Part shown: positions 14,823 to 16,484 of the stretch, one piece after another
Position numbering within the stretch: the first letter of the stretch is position 1
Layout: the number at the start of each line of letters is the position of its first letter
Source: Deltaproteobacteria bacterium UBA7527
GTDB taxonomy: Bacteria > Desulfobacterota > Syntrophorhabdia > Syntrophorhabdales > Syntrophorhabdaceae
Length of the DNA stretch: 16,484 bases
NCBI GenBank assembly: GCA_002478225.1
Contig: DLMV01000037.1
Coordinates: 1 to 16,484 of the forward strand
Direction of reading: 5' to 3'
The notes under the pieces: model-generated
Told to the model about the DNA's origin: nothing
What the model saw: the letters and a program-made list of their open reading frames with translations, nothing else
Database searches by the model: none
Position numbers and translations under genes: made by a program

Positions 14823-14912
14823 ACATACTGATAATAGGCGGCGGCATAAGCGGAGTTATGGGAGAGCGTAAAGGTATATGAATGTACTGATAATAGGCGG
14901 AGGAATAAGCGG
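14795..14912 (+). repeat. 59-bp tandem duplication of the hdrB/hdrA junction
   Basis: Copy 1 is 14795-14853 and copy 2 is 14854-14912. By eye they match at 45 of 59 positions. From the ATG onward 31 of 35 match (14819-14853 against 14878-14912). Both copies hold an ATGGGAGAG ribosome-binding segment, an ATGA start/stop overlap and the codons for a FAD-binding N-terminus. The divergence shows that the duplication is not recent. Confidence 0.75.
14819..14881 (+). pseudogene. 20-codon remnant of a duplicated hdrA start
   Basis: This ORF begins on the ATGA overlapping the hdrB stop and encodes MNILIIGGGISG plus eight residues before TGA. The first twelve residues are nearly identical to the start of the next gene (MNVLIIGGGISG). 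It is therefore the first copy of the duplicated initiation region. Its stop overlaps the ATG of the complete gene (ATGA), so ribosomes ending here could re-initiate. It is too short to fold as a dinucleotide-binding domain. It could act as a translational coupler, or simply be a relic. Confidence 0.5.
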
Positions 14913-16484
14913 CATATCGGCAGCAAAGGTTGCCCTTGGTGAAAAACACGATGTAGCGATCCTTGAATCAACCCCGGAGCCGGGGGGGCTCATGGCGCGT
15001 ATAGCGAATTGCAGGGTAGGGTTCAAGACCTTTTTCGACGAGATACGGGACAACGAGCGCCTGACCGTGATCAACGATGCGAAGATAATCAAGGTGGACA
15101 GAACGGATAAGGTGTTTGCGGTAACTCTCGATAACGGACGGGCATTGACAGCCGACAGGGTGGTCGTTGCGACCGGTCTTACGCCTTATGACCCCGTTGA
15201 ATACAAGGGGAAGAGGGTCCTCACAAGCCTCGAGTATGACGCCGTTATCGATCAACGGCAGGGCGAGCTGCCTGCCGATTTCAACAGGATCGGCTTTTTC
15301 CTTTGCGTAGGATCGCGTTCAAAGGATTATCCTCTCTGTTCGTCGGTCTGCTGCTCATACACCCTTCGCGAGGTGAAATGGACGCTCCAGAGGGCAAAGC
15401 CGGAGATCGCCGTCTTTTACAACGACCTCCGGTTCTTTGGCCAGGAATTTTATATGGAGAAGGCTTACCGGGACGCAGGCGTCAGGTTCGTCAGGGCCAA
15501 TTCCCGGTATTTCGAAGAAGACGAGGAAGGTGTTACAGTACGTTATTTTGCTGACGGAGGGCTGAAAGAGGAGCGCTTCAATTACGTTGTTCTTGCCATC
15601 GGACTTCGACCCAATCCGCAGCTTGCAGAACTAAGCGGGTTTTTCGGCTTTTCGCTGAACGAGTATGGATTTGTCAATGAAAAGGCGCCTCTTCAAACGG
15701 ATGCGGAAGGTGTATTTGTTTCCGGCGGCGCCCTTGAGCCTATGAACATCAAGGATTCCATCCTCACGGGTTTCGGCGCAGGGATGCTGGCTGTCAAAGG
15801 CCCGGAGATCCTCGCAAAGTCCGAAAAGCAGGACGAGCGGCTTTACCGTGAAGACGAGCCTGAATTTGTTCTTTCCGATGGGAACGCTACCGCCTGCCTC
15901 TTTTATCTGGGAACGGAGGACCCGGGCAGCGGCATATTCTATGAATTTGTTTCCTCAAAGTTCATCGAGGCAGCGAGGGACCTGAGAAAGGCCGGGAAGT
16001 CTGTTTACGTGCTGACAAGGAACATGGTCACCCCTTCCTATGGCGAGATCGCCTATGAAGAGGCAAGGCGGGAAGGCGTTGTGTTCGTCCATCTTGAGGA
16101 AGACGAGATAGTTGCCTTCGATGGTAACCAGGTCCGCATCGCAAGAGAGGGGCGTGAACTTGTTTTTGATGCGGATAAGGTTATTCGTTTTGACGACTAC
16201 ACCGCCCTCCTCAAAGACAGGGAATATCTCTCCCTCTACAGATCTGAGCCGCAACTTCGGTGGTCTCCCACAAAATGGGGAAGAAAGAAGTACCACGTTG
16301 GGTTCATCAGACACCCGAGGGAAAAGAGATGGGAGGAGAGAGAGATCCTCGGCGCCCTTGGAGAGATTCTCCTTGATAAGGAAGAGGAACGGATACTCCC
16401 TGAAGTGAACGAGGAGCGCTGCAGCGGCTGCGGCTCCTGCAAGGATGCCTGCCCGCAAAGCGCTATCGAGATAGAGATACGGGC
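14878..16484 (+). CDS. Third HdrA-like flavoprotein, 3'-truncated by window end
   Basis: The frame is open from this ATG to the last base; 535 codons are visible. The N-terminal FAD fold is MNVLIIGGGISG (loop 7-12), followed by ESTPEPGGLMA, LCVGSRSKDYPLCSSVCC (C143, C154, C158-C159) and the second FAD strand VVLAIGLRPN (237-246). The HdrA cluster cysteines are kept, but the gap between the first two is 11 rather than 13 residues. The N-terminal CHCG domain and the inserted ferredoxin are absent. Residues about 336-437 resemble a second copy of the 138-240 segment without its cysteines. The C-terminus reaches a ferredoxin motif C515-C518-C521-C525 as the window ends; a second motif would be expected beyond it. 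AAAGG (14870-14874) is the likely ribosome binding site. It is an HdrA paralogue of unclear role, perhaps structural or a third flavin site. Confidence 0.88.
   Translation, partial: MNVLIIGGGISGISAAKVALGEKHDVAILESTPEPGGLMARIANCRVGFKTFFDEIRDNERLTVINDAKIIKVDRTDKVFAVTLDNGRALTADRVVVATGLTPYDPVEYKGKRVLTSLEYDAVIDQRQGELPADFNRIGFFLCVGSRSKDYPLCSSVCCSYTLREVKWTLQRAKPEIAVFYNDLRFFGQEFYMEKAYRDAGVRFVRANSRYFEEDEEGVTVRYFADGGLKEERFNYVVLAIGLRPNPQLAELSGFFGFSLNEYGFVNEKAPLQTDAEGVFVSGGALEPMNIKDSILTGFGAGMLAVKGPEILAKSEKQDERLYREDEPEFVLSDGNATACLFYLGTEDPGSGIFYEFVSSKFIEAARDLRKAGKSVYVLTRNMVTPSYGEIAYEEARREGVVFVHLEEDEIVAFDGNQVRIAREGRELVFDADKVIRFDDYTALLKDREYLSLYRSEPQLRWSPTKWGRKKYHVGFIRHPREKRWEEREILGALGEILLDKEEERILPEVNEERCSGCGSCKDACPQSAIEIEIR

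Overview
The window looks like a piece of a strict anaerobe's genome, most plausibly a Desulfobacterota (former Deltaproteobacteria) syntroph or sulfate reducer that degrades aromatic or other organic acids. This is inferred from gene content: a TRAP carboxylate transporter, acyl/aryl-CoA ligases, an electron transfer flavoprotein (ETF), and many heterodisulfide-reductase (Hdr) parts with neither methanogen genes nor a hydrogenase in view. Every gene is on the plus strand and the window is nearly fully coding. Both ends cut a gene.

Region 1 (2-4271), uptake and activation. The C-terminal ~80% of a DctM-type TRAP permease is followed by two tandem paralogous AMP-forming acyl-CoA ligases. Together they would import an organic acid and convert it to its CoA thioester.

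Region 2 (4272-7322), electron exit from acyl-CoA oxidation. A 240-bp gap holds a candidate sigma-54 promoter and upstream inverted repeats. Then come a soluble HdrD-like iron-sulfur protein, etfB and etfA, closely packed.

Region 3 (7516-16484), an Hdr electron-transfer module. The order is HdrA with a GltD/NfnB-like NAD(P)H domain inserted, a second HdrA, MvhD, an FrhB/FdhB-like protein, HdrC, HdrB, and a third HdrA-like protein that runs off the window end. The first two HdrA proteins have complementary domain losses, so they may form a heterodimer. No hydrogenase or formate dehydrogenase catalytic subunit is adjacent, so the NAD(P)H domain and the FrhB-like protein are the best candidates for soluble electron entry or exit. 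A working model is flavin-based bifurcation or confurcation linking NAD(P)H, ferredoxin and a disulfide, quinone or ETF-type partner during acyl-CoA oxidation. This is inference.

The gaps between the genes of region 3, and the gap before it, carry degenerate repeats phased at 7 bp. Two of these gaps have inverted arms. A 59-bp tandem duplication at the hdrB/third-hdrA junction copies the translation start and leaves a 20-codon remnant ORF. The third HdrA has an internal duplication of its cluster-binding subdomain in which the second copy has lost the cluster cysteines.
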